Assembly (NCBI GenBank): GCA_025602905.1
Contig: JAHLKI010000010.1
Location: forward strand, 248,001 to 312,000
Length of the DNA: 64,000 nt
Reading direction: 5' to 3'
Source of the DNA: Phlyctochytrium arcticum
Taxonomy: Eukaryota > Chytridiomycota > Chytridiomycetes > Chytridiales > Chytridiaceae
Shown here: positions 22,966 to 34,511 of the stretch, in pieces
How the letters are laid out: each line of letters starts with the position of its first letter
Numbering within the stretch: the first letter of the stretch is position 1
The notes under the pieces: model-generated
What the model was told of the DNA's origin: nothing
Seen by the model: only the letters and a program-made list of their open reading frames with translations
Database searches by the model: none
Made by a program: the position numbers and the translations under genes

Positions 22966-23997
22966 TCAGATATCACGGTGCTTGACATAACTCAAATAGG
23001 CGTTCCAGCCTACATTCACAGTGTTGACGACCACCTAAAAAAACCATTCAGTGAAAAATACATCTCCAAGGTAAGGTGATCGCAAACATACTGGCTGATA
23101 CAGAACCGGGACCCAACGGAAATTCGCTAATTGGACGGGAGTCCAGACTGCCACATCTACGGCATACGTGGGCAACACCTCCCGTTTCATTTGTTCGATT
23201 CCGGATGCGAAACTATGACCACCCAACAGATGTGTGCTGATAAAGAAGAGCCCGAGATATGGAGGATCAAATATGACCATATCGGCTCCCACTGTGTTTG
23301 GCAGGCGTTTAGAAAAACATGCCAAGAAGACTGTTAGACGGGTCACCCAAACCTTTTGTAATGGCGATTTTCCATTTCAGACTGGTTTTGGATACATTCA
23401 GGGTAGTCGTGGATTGAATTTTGCGTTTCATCTGCATTATCGTGTGAATCCTCCAATTTATTGTTCCTCATGGCGGTCAATATCCCCATACCCTTTGCTC
23501 AAACAGGGCAACAATCTTTTCATCCAGCAACCGATACCAAAACGTATATCTGAAAATTTCAATGTAAGTCTCCCTTCAGATCCAAGATCCACGCATGGCA
23601 CCTACAACGGCCCAGCAAAAAAGACACCAAACGATGTCATGGTCAGCACCCGGCGCCAGTCCACTCCCCAGGCCTCCCATCGTCCCGGCTGATGATGCTC
23701 GCTCAATTTAGTTGATGAAAAGTCATGCTGTGATTTTGCATCGACGAATTTTTGACTAATCAGATCGCCCGTAAACCTTCAAATGCAAGTAATGGATCAA
23801 TATGGGGTTTGTCTCCGAATGAAAGTAATGTGTTTTACCAGAGAGTTCCGGCTGTTGCTGACTGGGACGTATACCGCCTTAGAAGGTTGGAAAACTTTAG
23901 ATGCGAGGCTCGCTACTTTCAAAATGTTCAAAAGAACAACTCCTTAAACTTACCAGTTGGTCAAAAACCGCGAGTACGCAGCCAATATTGCCGTCAT
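22966..23997 (-). CDS. Mpv17/PMP22-family membrane protein
   Basis: Six small exons on the minus strand (23954-23997, 23839-23877, 23606-23776, 23492-23549, 23092-23352, 22966-23034) reconstruct 213 residues, the normal family length. Family landmarks appear in order: TGDLISQKF (GDxxxQ motif), FFAGPLYTFWYRLLDE (GPxxHxWYxxLD equivalent), an Asp/Pro pair in ADMVIFDPPYLG, VWTPVQLANFRWVPVLYQP (the W.P.Q..NF..VP signature) and VNTVNVGWNAYLSYV. Members are four-helix proteins of the inner mitochondrial membrane (Mpv17/Sym1) or peroxisomal membrane (PMP22, Mpv17L), thought to form or regulate channels. The C-terminus is HRDI, which does not decide location. It is divergent from SEC6 (341 bp). Confidence 0.85.
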
Positions 23998-24338
23998 ACT
24001 ACTACGAGTCTGCGGCCATAGTCAGGTTCTCTTGTACAATTGTCCAAAGGAATGTTGAATTGGCGAGGCGGAGATTCATCATCCCCATAGGAACAAATGG
24101 GGTTAGGGCTGCTGAGGTCGGTCAGCGGAGTGACGGTCGCGGTTTGTGGTCAAATGCTGCACCGATGCAAGCAACCTGAGAAGAAGATAAGAGGAGGATC
24201 AGGGCAGGGAGGCGGCGGCATCAAGAAAAGAAACTGTATGCGGGAAAACCGAGCGCGTATATTTATGCGCGGAATTGGATTGACTTAGCCTATGGATCTA
24301 CCATTTTTGCCGACCCATCTTGGAGTTGACCCCCCACC

Positions 24339-26645
24339 ATGACGACGACCGCCGTGCCCTATGCCGACATCAACACCAGCTTGGCCTCAGATTTTGTAGC
24401 CGACGCGACCGAAACGGCCGTTTTTCGGATTGCCGATATATTGAGACACCCGGATGACCTGACCAACAAGCTCGCGTCAGTGCGAAAACGATTTGCGCTA
24501 GAGCGGGCAACGATTGACGCGCAACTCAAGTCGGCTGTCGAGTCTCAATTGGATGATGCCCAGCGGGGTTTGGATACGTTGGCGGCTTCATCAGTAGAGA
24601 CGGAACGCGTCAAGGCGAATTTAGGGGAGGTGGATTCACTCTGTGCCGCGGCGCAAAACACGATTCGAAATTATGCCCGGATTAAGCGAATCTCGCGGAC
24701 CCATCAGAATTTTGTCGCGACCAAACGGATGGTGGAGCAGTTTCAGCAGTTGAATGATCAAGTGGCCCGGATTCGGGCGTTGCAGCAAGAGGATGCTGAA
24801 AACATCTTGGGGCCCGCTCCCAACATTCTATTGATTCACTACAAGTTGCAGCAACTGGAAACGTTTCGGAATACCACGCTGGCCCGAGCCCGCAAGTCAC
24901 CCCAGGATGTGCTGAACACACTCCACGAGTATTTCCACAAGATTGATCGACTGGAGGAAGAGTTTGAAACGTATATTTTCAAAGTCGCGCGCCGGACCGT
25001 GGATCTGATCAAGGGCGGGTATGCGTCGACGGTCGTTCGGATTGTCAAAATCATTGAAATGGAGGAACGGGCCGACGAGATTGCCAGTTTGCAGGAAAAT
25101 GTGGTTTATTCCCCTGACGCGGATGATATCGAGAATATGGACGTGGACCCGTCACAGCCGCGGCCCATCAAAGGGTACCGCGTCAAATTTTTCGATAGTT
25201 TGCGGGACTCGATTGTGGACGAGATCAAGGACATGTATGCCAACAATAAGGACGACCTGACGAGTTTATTGGCCGATTTTGATTCTGTGGTGGATAATCT
25301 GATTGTAGTGCACGACGAGTTGGTTCCGCGCTTTCCCGAACGCTACAATATTTTCCATTTCTATGTGCTGGAATACCACCGCGCCATTTACGAATGCGTC
25401 AATAAATTGACGAGTGCCGAGATTGAAGCAGGGGATATTTTGTCTTTGTTGAAATGGGTTCGGGGCTACTACGCGTCCATGTCATCCCGACTGGACGTCA
25501 GCGAGGAATTACTGGAACCGCGACTACTCGACGGCCGCGAAGAACTCTTGACGGACGAATACGTGAAATTGGTTCATTCCAAATTGACCGAGTGGTTGAG
25601 CAATATTCTTCGGACGGAAACGGTGGATTTCTTGGAACGGCGACATGCCCCTGAACAGGACGGATCCGGGAATTACTTGTTGGCCGGCACCGTTATTGTG
25701 TTTCAAATGTTTAACCAGCAAGTCGACATTGCGGCCACCTGTTCTCGCGGCCAATTATTGTACGATGTCATCAAGGAATGTTGTCTCATTCTCGACGAAT
25801 TTCATAAAGCGTGGATGCGGGTCCTGGATACCGAGTACCAGCGGCTAGTCGATAAAAGCCCCGATCTGGCTCCCGGTTTGCCCGATTACATTACGGCCTT
25901 GGCCAACGACTGTCTCCGGAGTTCGGAATTCTCTGAATTACTGCTGGCCCGGACCGAGGGTATGCTCGACCCAGCCTTTCACCCCCAACTCCAATCCAAC
26001 GTCAAAGCCGCCACGGACGGATTCATGAAAGTCTCGCGTCGGGCCACCCAAATCCTGGTCGACATTGTCCTCTCCGACCTCAAACCCGCTCTCGCCCTCC
26101 TCCACTGCGCACCCCAATGGTACGACCAACCCCTCATGCACCTCGTCGTGGGCACACTCCAAGACTACTGCGACGATTTCCAATTCACCATGGCCGAATT
26201 GCTGTTTAACCGGTTCACGACGGATTTAATGGAACGGTTAGTAGGCGCCTACGTCGAATCCCTCAAAAACAAAACGGCAAAGTTCCGGATGCCCCTGGCG
26301 ATTGAAAAAATGCGCCAGGACCAATCTGAATTAACCGATTTCCTGGGTAAATACAAATCCCCTAAACGCGTTCAAGCGGCCTTTAGCGTCATGGACAAAT
26401 TGATTGGATTCATTGAATCATCACCCAAAATGGCCTTTTTGGATTTCTATTCGTTGTGGAAAACGTATCCGGACATGCCGCTCGAATTCTGCGAGTGGTT
26501 GTTGAGTCGAAGGGATGATTTGGATAAAGCGATGGTCAAGGAAGTGATGGATGCGTGTCGGTCGAAAGCGCTGGAGGAACGGGAACGGATGGGGGATGCG
26601 GCCAACCTGCAACCTACACTATTCTCGAAATTGAAATTAAAGTAG
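24339..26645 (+). CDS. SEC6: Exocyst complex subunit Sec6 (EXOC3)
   Basis: Intronless frame of 768 residues starting at the ATG preceded by CCCCACC. It has an N-terminal coiled-coil part (about 60-160) and then mostly helical sequence typical of the CATCHR tethering fold. Landmarks are ILLIHYKLQQLETFRNTTLA near residue 170, the conserved DYITALANDCLRSSEFSE near 515 and a C-terminal YKSPKRVQAAFSVMDKLIGF. In the family Sec6 is a core subunit of the octameric exocyst that tethers secretory vesicles at the plasma membrane and binds Sec9 and Sec1. Length agrees with yeast (805) and human (756) proteins. A long intron-free gene in an intron-rich window is notable. Confidence 0.85.
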   Translation: MTTTAVPYADINTSLASDFVADATETAVFRIADILRHPDDLTNKLASVRKRFALERATIDAQLKSAVESQLDDAQRGLDTLAASSVETERVKANLGEVDSLCAAAQNTIRNYARIKRISRTHQNFVATKRMVEQFQQLNDQVARIRALQQEDAENILGPAPNILLIHYKLQQLETFRNTTLARARKSPQDVLNTLHEYFHKIDRLEEEFETYIFKVARRTVDLIKGGYASTVVRIVKIIEMEERADEIASLQENVVYSPDADDIENMDVDPSQPRPIKGYRVKFFDSLRDSIVDEIKDMYANNKDDLTSLLADFDSVVDNLIVVHDELVPRFPERYNIFHFYVLEYHRAIYECVNKLTSAEIEAGDILSLLKWVRGYYASMSSRLDVSEELLEPRLLDGREELLTDEYVKLVHSKLTEWLSNILRTETVDFLERRHAPEQDGSGNYLLAGTVIVFQMFNQQVDIAATCSRGQLLYDVIKECCLILDEFHKAWMRVLDTEYQRLVDKSPDLAPGLPDYITALANDCLRSSEFSELLLARTEGMLDPAFHPQLQSNVKAATDGFMKVSRRATQILVDIVLSDLKPALALLHCAPQWYDQPLMHLVVGTLQDYCDDFQFTMAELLFNRFTTDLMERLVGAYVESLKNKTAKFRMPLAIEKMRQDQSELTDFLGKYKSPKRVQAAFSVMDKLIGFIESSPKMAFLDFYSLWKTYPDMPLEFCEWLLSRRDDLDKAMVKEVMDACRSKALEERERMGDAANLQPTLFSKLKLK

Positions 26646-27074
26646 AAATATCATTTGTAACAAAAGAACTTTTTGTGGTGTGTGTGCATTCGTATCCATC
26701 ACGACCATCGGGATACATTTGTGGTGAAAGTCACCAACTGCACGGACGGTGGAAGGCTGCAGTGTGTAGGGGTCGGAACAGCAGGACTGTCATTTACAAT
26801 TGAACGCACACAAAGTATCGGACTGGGATCGGATCACGCGCCCGTGGGAAAATATGTTCCGTGTCGGGTCAATCTCCGACAACCCATCAATCACTGTACA
26901 TTGTATAGCTCCAAAAAAAAATGTTTCCAAGAAAATCCCAACCAAAAACCAAATACTTTATTTCAAGATGACATCAAAAAATTAAAAATTAAAAACACAG
27001 ACACAAAAACTTCTCTACTGGTCAAATATGAGGCACTTTGTTTCATCCTCGGTAAACTCCCCCTTTCTCTACAG
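26646..27074. other. Intergenic between convergent SEC6 and zinc-finger genes
   Basis: 3' flanks of both genes; A-rich tracts at 26915-27010. No gene seen. Confidence 0.4.
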
Positions 27075-28656
27075 CTACAACTCCCAACTGCGTCGAGCAG
27101 TGGTAGTTGCTTTTAAATGGTATTTTAATAGATCCGATGCTCCTACCGCAGTCGTAGTAGCGGCGGTAGTAGTGGTAGTCGACACGCCAGGTGCCGGCAA
27201 CGTAATGACTGGTTTATCGTACAACGGACTAGCCGTTGATGGGGTAACGAGGAAGCTCGGGGGTTGGCGGTCCAGGAGGAGGGGTGGCGGGAGGGGAGGT
27301 CTAGAGTGTTGTGAGGTAGCCGGGGAAGGGTGGGTGAGGGAGGTGGGAGAGTGGGAAGAGGGAAGTGGGGCCGAGTAAGAGTGGTGGGTCTGGGGAGGGC
27401 CGGGACGGGGACGGGGGCGGTCGTAAGGGGAAGGGCGGTGGATTCTGTGGGTCTGCTTTGAAGGACGTCCGGCGTCACTGTCATGGCTGGAGCCATAGTC
27501 ACTCTGCACATGCTGCTGCTGGTGCTCATCCGCACTAGCATCACTCCCGCTCCCGCTCCTACTCCCATTCGGAACGCGTTGTCCGTCGCGTCTCTCGGCT
27601 CCGTCGCGAGCCTCGCGTCCATCGCGCTCAACGCGGCGTTCCCGCCCGGAATCTACACTCCCGGCGATACTCGCAGGAGCGTCAGCTAGAGCCTGCTCAC
27701 GGCCCCGTAAGGCCTCCAGCTCGCGATGGCGTCGGAGAGTGTCACTTCGAGTAAAGCCCAGGCCACAGAGTTCACAGGTATAGGGTTTGGAGCCGGCAGT
27801 GTGGAGACTGCGCATGTGGCGACGGAGATCGAATTTACGGCGAAAGGAGCCGTCGCAGAGGTCGCATTTGAAGGGGCGCAGGTTCGAGTGGACGAGTTCG
27901 TGGGACTGGAGGTTGAAGCGGCGTGTGAAAACCTTGTTGCAGCCTATGATGACATTCCAGTGAGTCAAGGTTTTGGTTGTAACTTTCTAGAAGCTTACCT
28001 GGAGCGGGACATTGGAACTGCTTGACGGGTGGAATCGAGGCTGCTGGGGTGGATCCGCCGGCTACTTTACTCGGTTTGGCGGCCGCCGGCTGATTATTAA
28101 TAGATGGGGAAGGAGGAGGAGGCGACTTTTTGCTCACTCGTCGCCGGGAGGATGGGGCTACGCGCTGACGCGTCGGGCTTGGGCTTCTTCTGCTCTTTGA
28201 CGGTGGTTGGAGTGGTTGTACTGGCTCGAGTGGTTGGTGATTGTAGTGTTGCTGCTGCTGCTGCTGGGGATGCTGGTCCCATGGCTGTTGCTGCTGATGT
28301 TGCTGATGCTGGGGATGGTATGCTGGTGGAGGGTGCTGATGGTATGAGTGCTGCTGGTGGTGAGAATGCACATTAGGGTGTGGATGCTGCGCATAGTGGT
28401 TGTAGTAGTGATGCGGCGGCGGCGGCGGCGGCGGTGTTGGCTGGTGCTGGTGATGCAGGCGTGCGTGCTGAGCCTGCGGGTGCTGGTGCTGGTGCTGGTG
28501 GTGGTGGTGGAGATGTTGCGAATGGTAGCTGGCGTGACTCAGCGACTGATGGTGCAGATGGCCCAGATGGTGGACAGGGGGGGCATCTGCGGGTGCTGGG
28601 CCCTGGGGCGACAGAGGAGCCATGGTCGACGACGAGGCGTGCGCAGGCGGCGGCAT
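27075..28656 (-). CDS. C2H2 zinc-finger transcription factor with His/Gln/Pro-rich N-terminus
   Basis: Two exons on the minus strand (27999-28656, 27075-27943), 508 residues. The single intron (55 bp) falls inside the first finger (CPAP|GCNKVF), which confirms the splice. Three C2H2 fingers lie at about residues 215-300: CPAPGCNKVFTRRFNLQSH, CDLCDGSFRRKFDLRRH and CELCGLGFTRSDTLRRH, with linkers like those of Crz1-type fungal factors. The N-terminal 200 residues are dominated by His, Gln, Pro and Tyr runs (imperfect CAT/CAG-type repeats), followed by a Ser/Arg-rich basic block. The C-terminal part is Pro/Ser/Thr-rich. It is most likely a sequence-specific nuclear regulator; target and signal cannot be read from the sequence. 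A second in-frame ATG lies 11 codons downstream. Confidence 0.85.
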
Positions 28657-30332
28657 CGTGCGTGCGTTTTCTGGATAGAAGGGCCGGGGGGGGATTGATC
28701 GTGTGTGTGCGGGGAGGAGGAAGAGTTTACAGCCTCAACCAACGCATAGTAAGAGTCGTCCTTTCGTCGTTCGATCGTTCGTTGGTTCCCCTTAGATTAG
28801 CCTGAAGGAGTAGAGTGCTCTTGTGGAGAGAACAGAAAAGTGTGCCGGCGGAAAGCGTGAACGAGAAAAAGTGTATAAAGCGCCCGGAAGTAAGTTATGA
28901 ATGAATGAAATAATCAACGCAAGGGAAAGCCCCCGGAGCTGCTGAGTACATAGCGAGGATAAGGTGGAAAAAAGTGCAAACCCCCGGACGGGACGCCGCC
29001 GCCTGTGGGGGGGGAGTGGGCGCGCGCGCAAGAACAAGTTGTTATCGCTCGCGCGAGATGCGAGAGTTTCTCCGCGTGGGGGTTATCCTCGCCATCACCC
29101 AACAGAGAGGCCGCCCACACCACCAACGAGAGCCAGATGCGCCAGAACCCCACCCCCAACGGCTCCGGGGCTCCAGCGTTTACCCGCGGCGGCGGCCCGC
29201 GGAACTCGCTGCAATTCGCACGCCCGAGGATTCCGTGACTCAACTTGCATTTACACAACCCATGGAAAATGTCCCACGCGGCGCAGACGCTTCTCCCGCT
29301 TCTCCGTCGGAGACTCTTAATCTCGTTTTAGTTTACCCGGTGGTACTCGGTCCACAACCGCACACGTCTCCCGCGTCTCCCTTTTCCTACTTGCACTCCG
29401 GTGGCTTGGCTTGGCGGGGTTGCGTTCCAGGCCTTGCGTTCACATATCGTAAAGGCGTTTTACTTTTCTTTCTATGATTCTTTCCTGGCCTTTGTCGTTT
29501 CTTAGTCTTGAATTTGCAACAAGTTTCTTTTCTGCAAAACAGTTTAATCCTCGACTTTTTACACGGTCTATGCCATTGTCCACTCTGCCAAGTGCCCAAG
29601 CGCTGACCCAAGCGACAAGACCCTTGGACCCAGAACAACCAACCAAAGTGATACAACCTTCTCCCAAGTCAGCGCCGCTGCCCCAATCTGATCCAAAGCC
29701 CTTCAAGTGGGACCAAACTCCGCCTCTCTTATATATTTCTCTTGCTCTCTGCGCAGATGGTGTGATGTCATGATCAGGGATACCGGCCTTTCGGTTGAAC
29801 ACTCTCTTTTTTCTGGTTTTTGTGGAATTTCACGTCTGAGCCCGTGTAAATATATGGCGAGTATGCGCGTATATATAGGGCGAGTAGGATACGCCGACTT
29901 CCAGGCCCAGACATGATTTTTTCCACAGGAGATGGGCGAGGTTTGAGTTTTACGTGATGGAAGCCGAGAAGTAATAGATCATAGCATAACGCCGAGCAAA
30001 TGGGCGAGGTCTCGAGCGAGTTTGTCGTAACAAATCAGTAAATAATTAATTTTGCTAGGCAAAACCAGCAAAGATGAGAAAGAGATGAATGAATGGGGAG
30101 AATTCATTCATTTAGGATACCCGGTTGATTTCTAAATGTTGAAACACGGTAGGGGGAATCTGAGACGCTATATCTCTTGTCGAGCGTGACACTGTTTAGG
30201 ATGGTGGAAGGAACGTTTTTTTGCTACGGAAAGACCGCTGCCAAGAGTGCACCACTTGCACGCGTACACACACACACACACGACCGTGGGAAAATCACGC
30301 CACTCTAGACAAACCAAAAAAATATGGTTTAT
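28657..30332. promoter_or_regulatory. Long upstream region of the zinc-finger gene; (AC)8 microsatellite
   Basis: About 1.7 kb with no supported gene. The 150 bp next to the start codon are purine/pyrimidine-skewed and GC-rich. An (AC)8 run is at 30266-30281. Long upstream regions are usual for regulatory genes; I see no specific operator. Confidence 0.4.
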
Positions 30333-32070
30333 TCACCACATGAACCGCTGCACACCCTCCCAAGACGCACTCTCAAACCCCCGGCCAAACAGCCATACCG
30401 TGCCAAGATTCACCGCACTCCAAACCGCCGTTTCCCAAATCAGCCGGTGGGTCGAGACGGGCGTATGAGTTCGCCAAATCAGGAATGGGATAACGTAGTA
30501 CCGAAATTCGAGGAGGGGGGTCGGAATGAGAACTAGCAGGGTACAGAGTGTGTATAAGAGTGTCTGGAGGGTCAGCTTACGTTCTGTACATGTCCAGATT
30601 AGATGGGTGGATGAGAGTTAGGAGGGAGATGAATACATACCAAAAGACGTGATCCACATGACAAGTCCGAGCGCGTAAACTGGTGACAGCGCGTACCTGA
30701 ACGGCTTGAGTAGTCTCCGATAGAGGTAGAATGGGTAGTGGCGGTTATCGGACAAAAGAAAGGGATGCTCGATTCTGTCCGTAACATTAGAACACATTGG
30801 TCGGGGTCAGTATGAACGCAGCGACTTACGTGTAATGGTGCAGAGACCAGGCTACAAAACCGGTTAACGCCCCAAAAGTCGCAAACTGACCGCTAGATCG
30901 TAACCACATGAGATGAGAGACATGGTGACTTGACCATGAGAATCAAGTACTCACATCCCCGCACCCTTCACAAATTTCCTGGCAGCCTCGTAGGCTACCA
31001 GCGGCCCTTCGAATCCCCATAATACCAATACATAATAAAAGACTTGTGGGATATGAACGGTTGCTACATGATTGGTTTTATCTCCTGTGAACAAACATGA
31101 AAGGTAAACATAAGATTACTCAGATGACAAATGTCAGGAGAACGTACCAACGACAATTCCGCCATTGACGACCACAAAGCCAGCAAATAGACCCAAAATG
31201 CACACGAAGGGCCAGAGAGCGGCCACAAAACGAGTTCGATAGACCCAGAGTGTTCGGAGAATAGACGGAACGCTGACTACCATCTTTCCTTTAGGATCTC
31301 GTTGCTTTGTCAAAACAAGATGTGGAAGTTCTTACGGTTGGAAAGTGAGACTGAGACAGGTCGAGCGGTTTGCGGGTCCGGGAGGTGTGAGAGGAGGGTC
31401 AAGGCGATGGTGCCAGCACTATATGCCACCCAGATGATGTTGGTTTGCCGGAATAAAACTCCTACCGCTCCCAACTAACAGCTTTCGGTTATCATTTTTC
31501 GAAGAGCCGCTCCCTGGAGTAACTCACCAGAGCACTCAGCAAACTATTCCCACGCATGGCAGCTCCCACCCCGGCCATCACAAACACCGTGCTCCCCACA
31601 TCCGTATAATACAACCCCGCAAAAAACCACAAGAAGGGAAGACAACACACACATCCCGCATTCCACCATTTTTTCCATCCCGTGCCTGGACTGGCCCACC
31701 CCACCACCCAAAACAAACATCCCAGTAAAAACACATTATGGAGTCGCAGCGTTTCCACAGTGCAGGCGCTGTGGGTTAGCCGGATCAAGAGATTGGAGAG
31801 GAGGTATAGTCCCGGCAGCGTCGTTAATTTGTCGTCCCAGTCGGACCACCGATTCGCACAGTATGCTTGTGATTGGGGGATATGAAAGATTTCATCCTAA
31901 GCCGATCTCAGCAAGCGGTTTTTTTGCTTTCTTTATGCTTTTGAAAGTACCATGTAGGGTGTGGGTTGAAGGGTTTGAATATATTTGACATAGTGGAATG
32001 TTGGGTACATCAAAAGTGTAAAGAAGAAGGCCGGCGGTAGCACCGTGCTTAAACCCTGTTTTGAAAACAT
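30333..32070 (-). CDS. ALG10: Dol-P-Glc alpha-1,2-glucosyltransferase ALG10
   Basis: Eight exons on the minus strand (31951-32070, 31528-31896, 31336-31474, 31148-31297, 30955-31084, 30830-30892, 30641-30774, 30333-30583) join in frame to 451 residues. ALG10 adds the last (third) glucose to the lipid-linked oligosaccharide in the ER lumen. Diagnostic motifs are PYMDEIFHIPQSQAYC at the first lumenal loop (with the catalytic-type Asp-Glu), TTLPGLYLLSNL, FFAGLYYTDVGSTVFV, VGVLFRQTNIIWV, HPFLLSDNRHYPFYLYRRLL and LLEFRYYVIPFLIWR. Many hydrophobic helices lie between, as expected of a GT-C enzyme. It is slightly shorter than yeast Die2/Alg10 (525). Its promoter is shared with the divergent gene at 32331. 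Confidence 0.92.
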
Positions 32071-32330
32071 GGTTCACAAAAGTCCTTCTTGTTTCTATCG
32101 TGGCGGTTTCCGGTAGTCCAGCGTTGGTTCTTTGAAGATTGGCATTTGAATTTGGCGTGCGGCGCGATCTTTGCCCCAGAATTTCAAGATCGGGAGGCCA
32201 AGATCCAAGCCAAGAATCAAGTTCTGTTGTCCAGCACAGACAGGAAGGTCGAAATAACAACATGAGGCACTGGCCACTCGGAGACTCAAGATCAAGATCA
32301 CGAATACGAGCCAATTCCCTGTAGCAAGCC

Positions 32331-34328
32331 ATGAGCCAGTCGGTAAAACGATCGCATTCCCTCTCTGACCCTACAGTCGACAAACGGGTCAAAGTGGAAG
32401 ACGGGGATGGACATCAAACACCTTATATCCAGCATTCAGCTGGGGGAGGAGAAGGGGATGATGAGGATGATAGAGAGGGAATGATGCGGGTGGAAGACTG
32501 TTTGCGACGATTGAAGGGAGTAGATCATCCGGCTGGCGACGACGTTGCTGGAACGGGAATGATAGATCGATTATGTCAAGACTTGAACAGCGCATTACAA
32601 GACTGGTCTAGTCATGTTACACCTCGGAATATCCCTTGGACCATACCCGGCATACCCCCATTGACGGTTGAATCAACAACGAAGACCGACAGTACAAAGA
32701 GAGGAACGGTGAAAATGCCTGGAGGCGGGTCAGACATGGAATATGTACTGAAATATAGAGTCCTCTGGACGCGGAATGTTTCTGTGCCGGGAACGAAAAT
32801 CCTGATTTGCGATGCGGGGTGGCAGTGGCGGACATCTCCCATTGGGAGCGATTCATCCGCAAAGTCAAACGACAAGCAGCCAGCATCATCGAACATGACG
32901 AGTATGACCCGTCAAACATCTCCAAACGTAATCCTCGCCACCGACAACGGCAAACTCGTTCTTCTCGCCGAGACTACTCCCTCATCACACACTCCACCCA
33001 AAGACTTTATTTATGAAACGAAATGCGCAACGATTACTGCACTATCCAGCGGCTCAGTGTTCGGCGTTCAGGACGGCGCCGAAGATATTATTACCGGGGA
33101 TGTCGATGGATGTGTGCTGGTCACGTCCCGGCAGCGGAGTATACTTAACGAACGGATGGGGGCCAGTGTGACCAGTGTGGCCATTGGACGGAATGCGGGT
33201 AAGAAGAGGATTTTTGTTTTTTGATAACTCTTAGTTGTTAATCATTTGCTGGAACTTTAGTGGGTGGGACGTTCTGTTTAGCGGGAGATGCGAGTGGGTC
33301 CATTATTGCATTTGACTTTATCGAGTCATTGTGGAAAACACGGCTCGGGCTGAGTTGTCCCGCGTTAAACCTGACTGATTCATCATCTGCTCCATCTCTG
33401 GTATATTAAACCCTCGACCCGACTTATGCCAATCCATTGCTGAACTTTTGCGTCCCAGATGCGCCAGCCATACTCGCCCCAAATCACATGTCTTTTAAGC
33501 ACCGATGTAAACGACGGAACCGGGGTCTGCCGAAATGTCGTGTTGGCCTGTAATGGCGATTCGGTCGTTCATGTCCTGCAAGGCAGCAAATGTCTTTTGA
33601 CGGTTCAGGTCCCAGCGCCCATCACATCCGTAAGTTTCATGACGTGATGCCCCAATGCACAAGGCGTTAAACTGTTGTATAGATCTGTGAAGGAGATTTG
33701 CCGAGTGACGACGGCAAACCCCGCGCCCGACACGTGTATATGGGTACATTTGCCGGCCACATTCTCGAACTGAGTGCGTTGAATCAGGTAATCTTCCTTC
33801 TTTCTACATTCCCGTTTTCCTTAGCGAATCTGACCATCCGGTAAGGTAAAATGCCTGACAATCCTCCCTGCCCCAATCACAGTCGTCAAAGCATTCACGG
33901 TTCATCCACCCATATCTGGACCACATACCGGTGGTCCAGCCCATATGATTGCAGCCGCAGGACATTTTCAAAATGTGTATATTTTTAATGGGGAGCAGGT
34001 ACGTGTTCTCTAATTTGAAAGCTACCCAAAGAACTTTTGTCTAAAAAAGTGAAAACAGTTGGTACTGAGTATCCCAACCAACGACTGGGTGTTGGATTTG
34101 GCCATCCGGTCCATCCATGATGGTGTCCGACCGGTTCCGCGACTCGCGTTGTCACTCTGGAACGGGCTAGTAGAAACGCTAGACTTGAGATTGGGCCGGG
34201 CCGCAGTTGGGTCTGGTAAAACATCACACGCGGCAAATGTTGCGGGGCACGTTCCCGCTAAAGCATCAGAGAGTATAGTGGTGCAGGATGAAGAAGAGGA
34301 GGAGGAGGAGGGCGAGATTTCTGAATAA
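32331..34328 (+). CDS. Uncharacterised beta-propeller-like protein
   Basis: Six exons (32331-33198, 33261-33400, 33459-33629, 33683-33787, 33846-33998, 34059-34328), 568 residues. I do not recognise the family. The N-terminus is polar with a likely nuclear signal (DKRVKVEDG) and an acidic patch. From about residue 190 the sequence alternates short hydrophobic strands with Gly/Asp turns (VILATDNGKLVLLAETT, IITGDVDGCVLVTSR, FCLAGDASGSIIAFDF, VVLACNGDSVVHVL, VYMGTFAGHILELS, IAAAGHFQNVYIFNGE), the rhythm of a degenerate WD-like propeller. The C-terminal eight Glu and EGEISE form an acidic tail. It is divergent from ALG10 (260 bp) and convergent with the next gene (183 bp). Confidence 0.65.
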
Positions 34329-34511
34329 CCTGCTTTGGATTCTGGAGATGAGGAAGGACACGAGGGCAACGGGCTACCATATTGAAATTCTGTCATCAAA
34401 CATTCGATTTTGGCATATACATTCGGAAACACCACCCCACAACTACCTTATTTATATACATTCTACAGAGCTACAGTACTTTCCAAGGCGCAATGAGCCC
34501 ATTTAGCCATT

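Noticed and set aside
28974..29477. 167-codon plus-strand open frame upstream of the zinc-finger gene
   Set aside because: Composition is driven by local GC-rich simple sequence; no domain, and it lies in the presumed promoter/leader of the zinc-finger gene.
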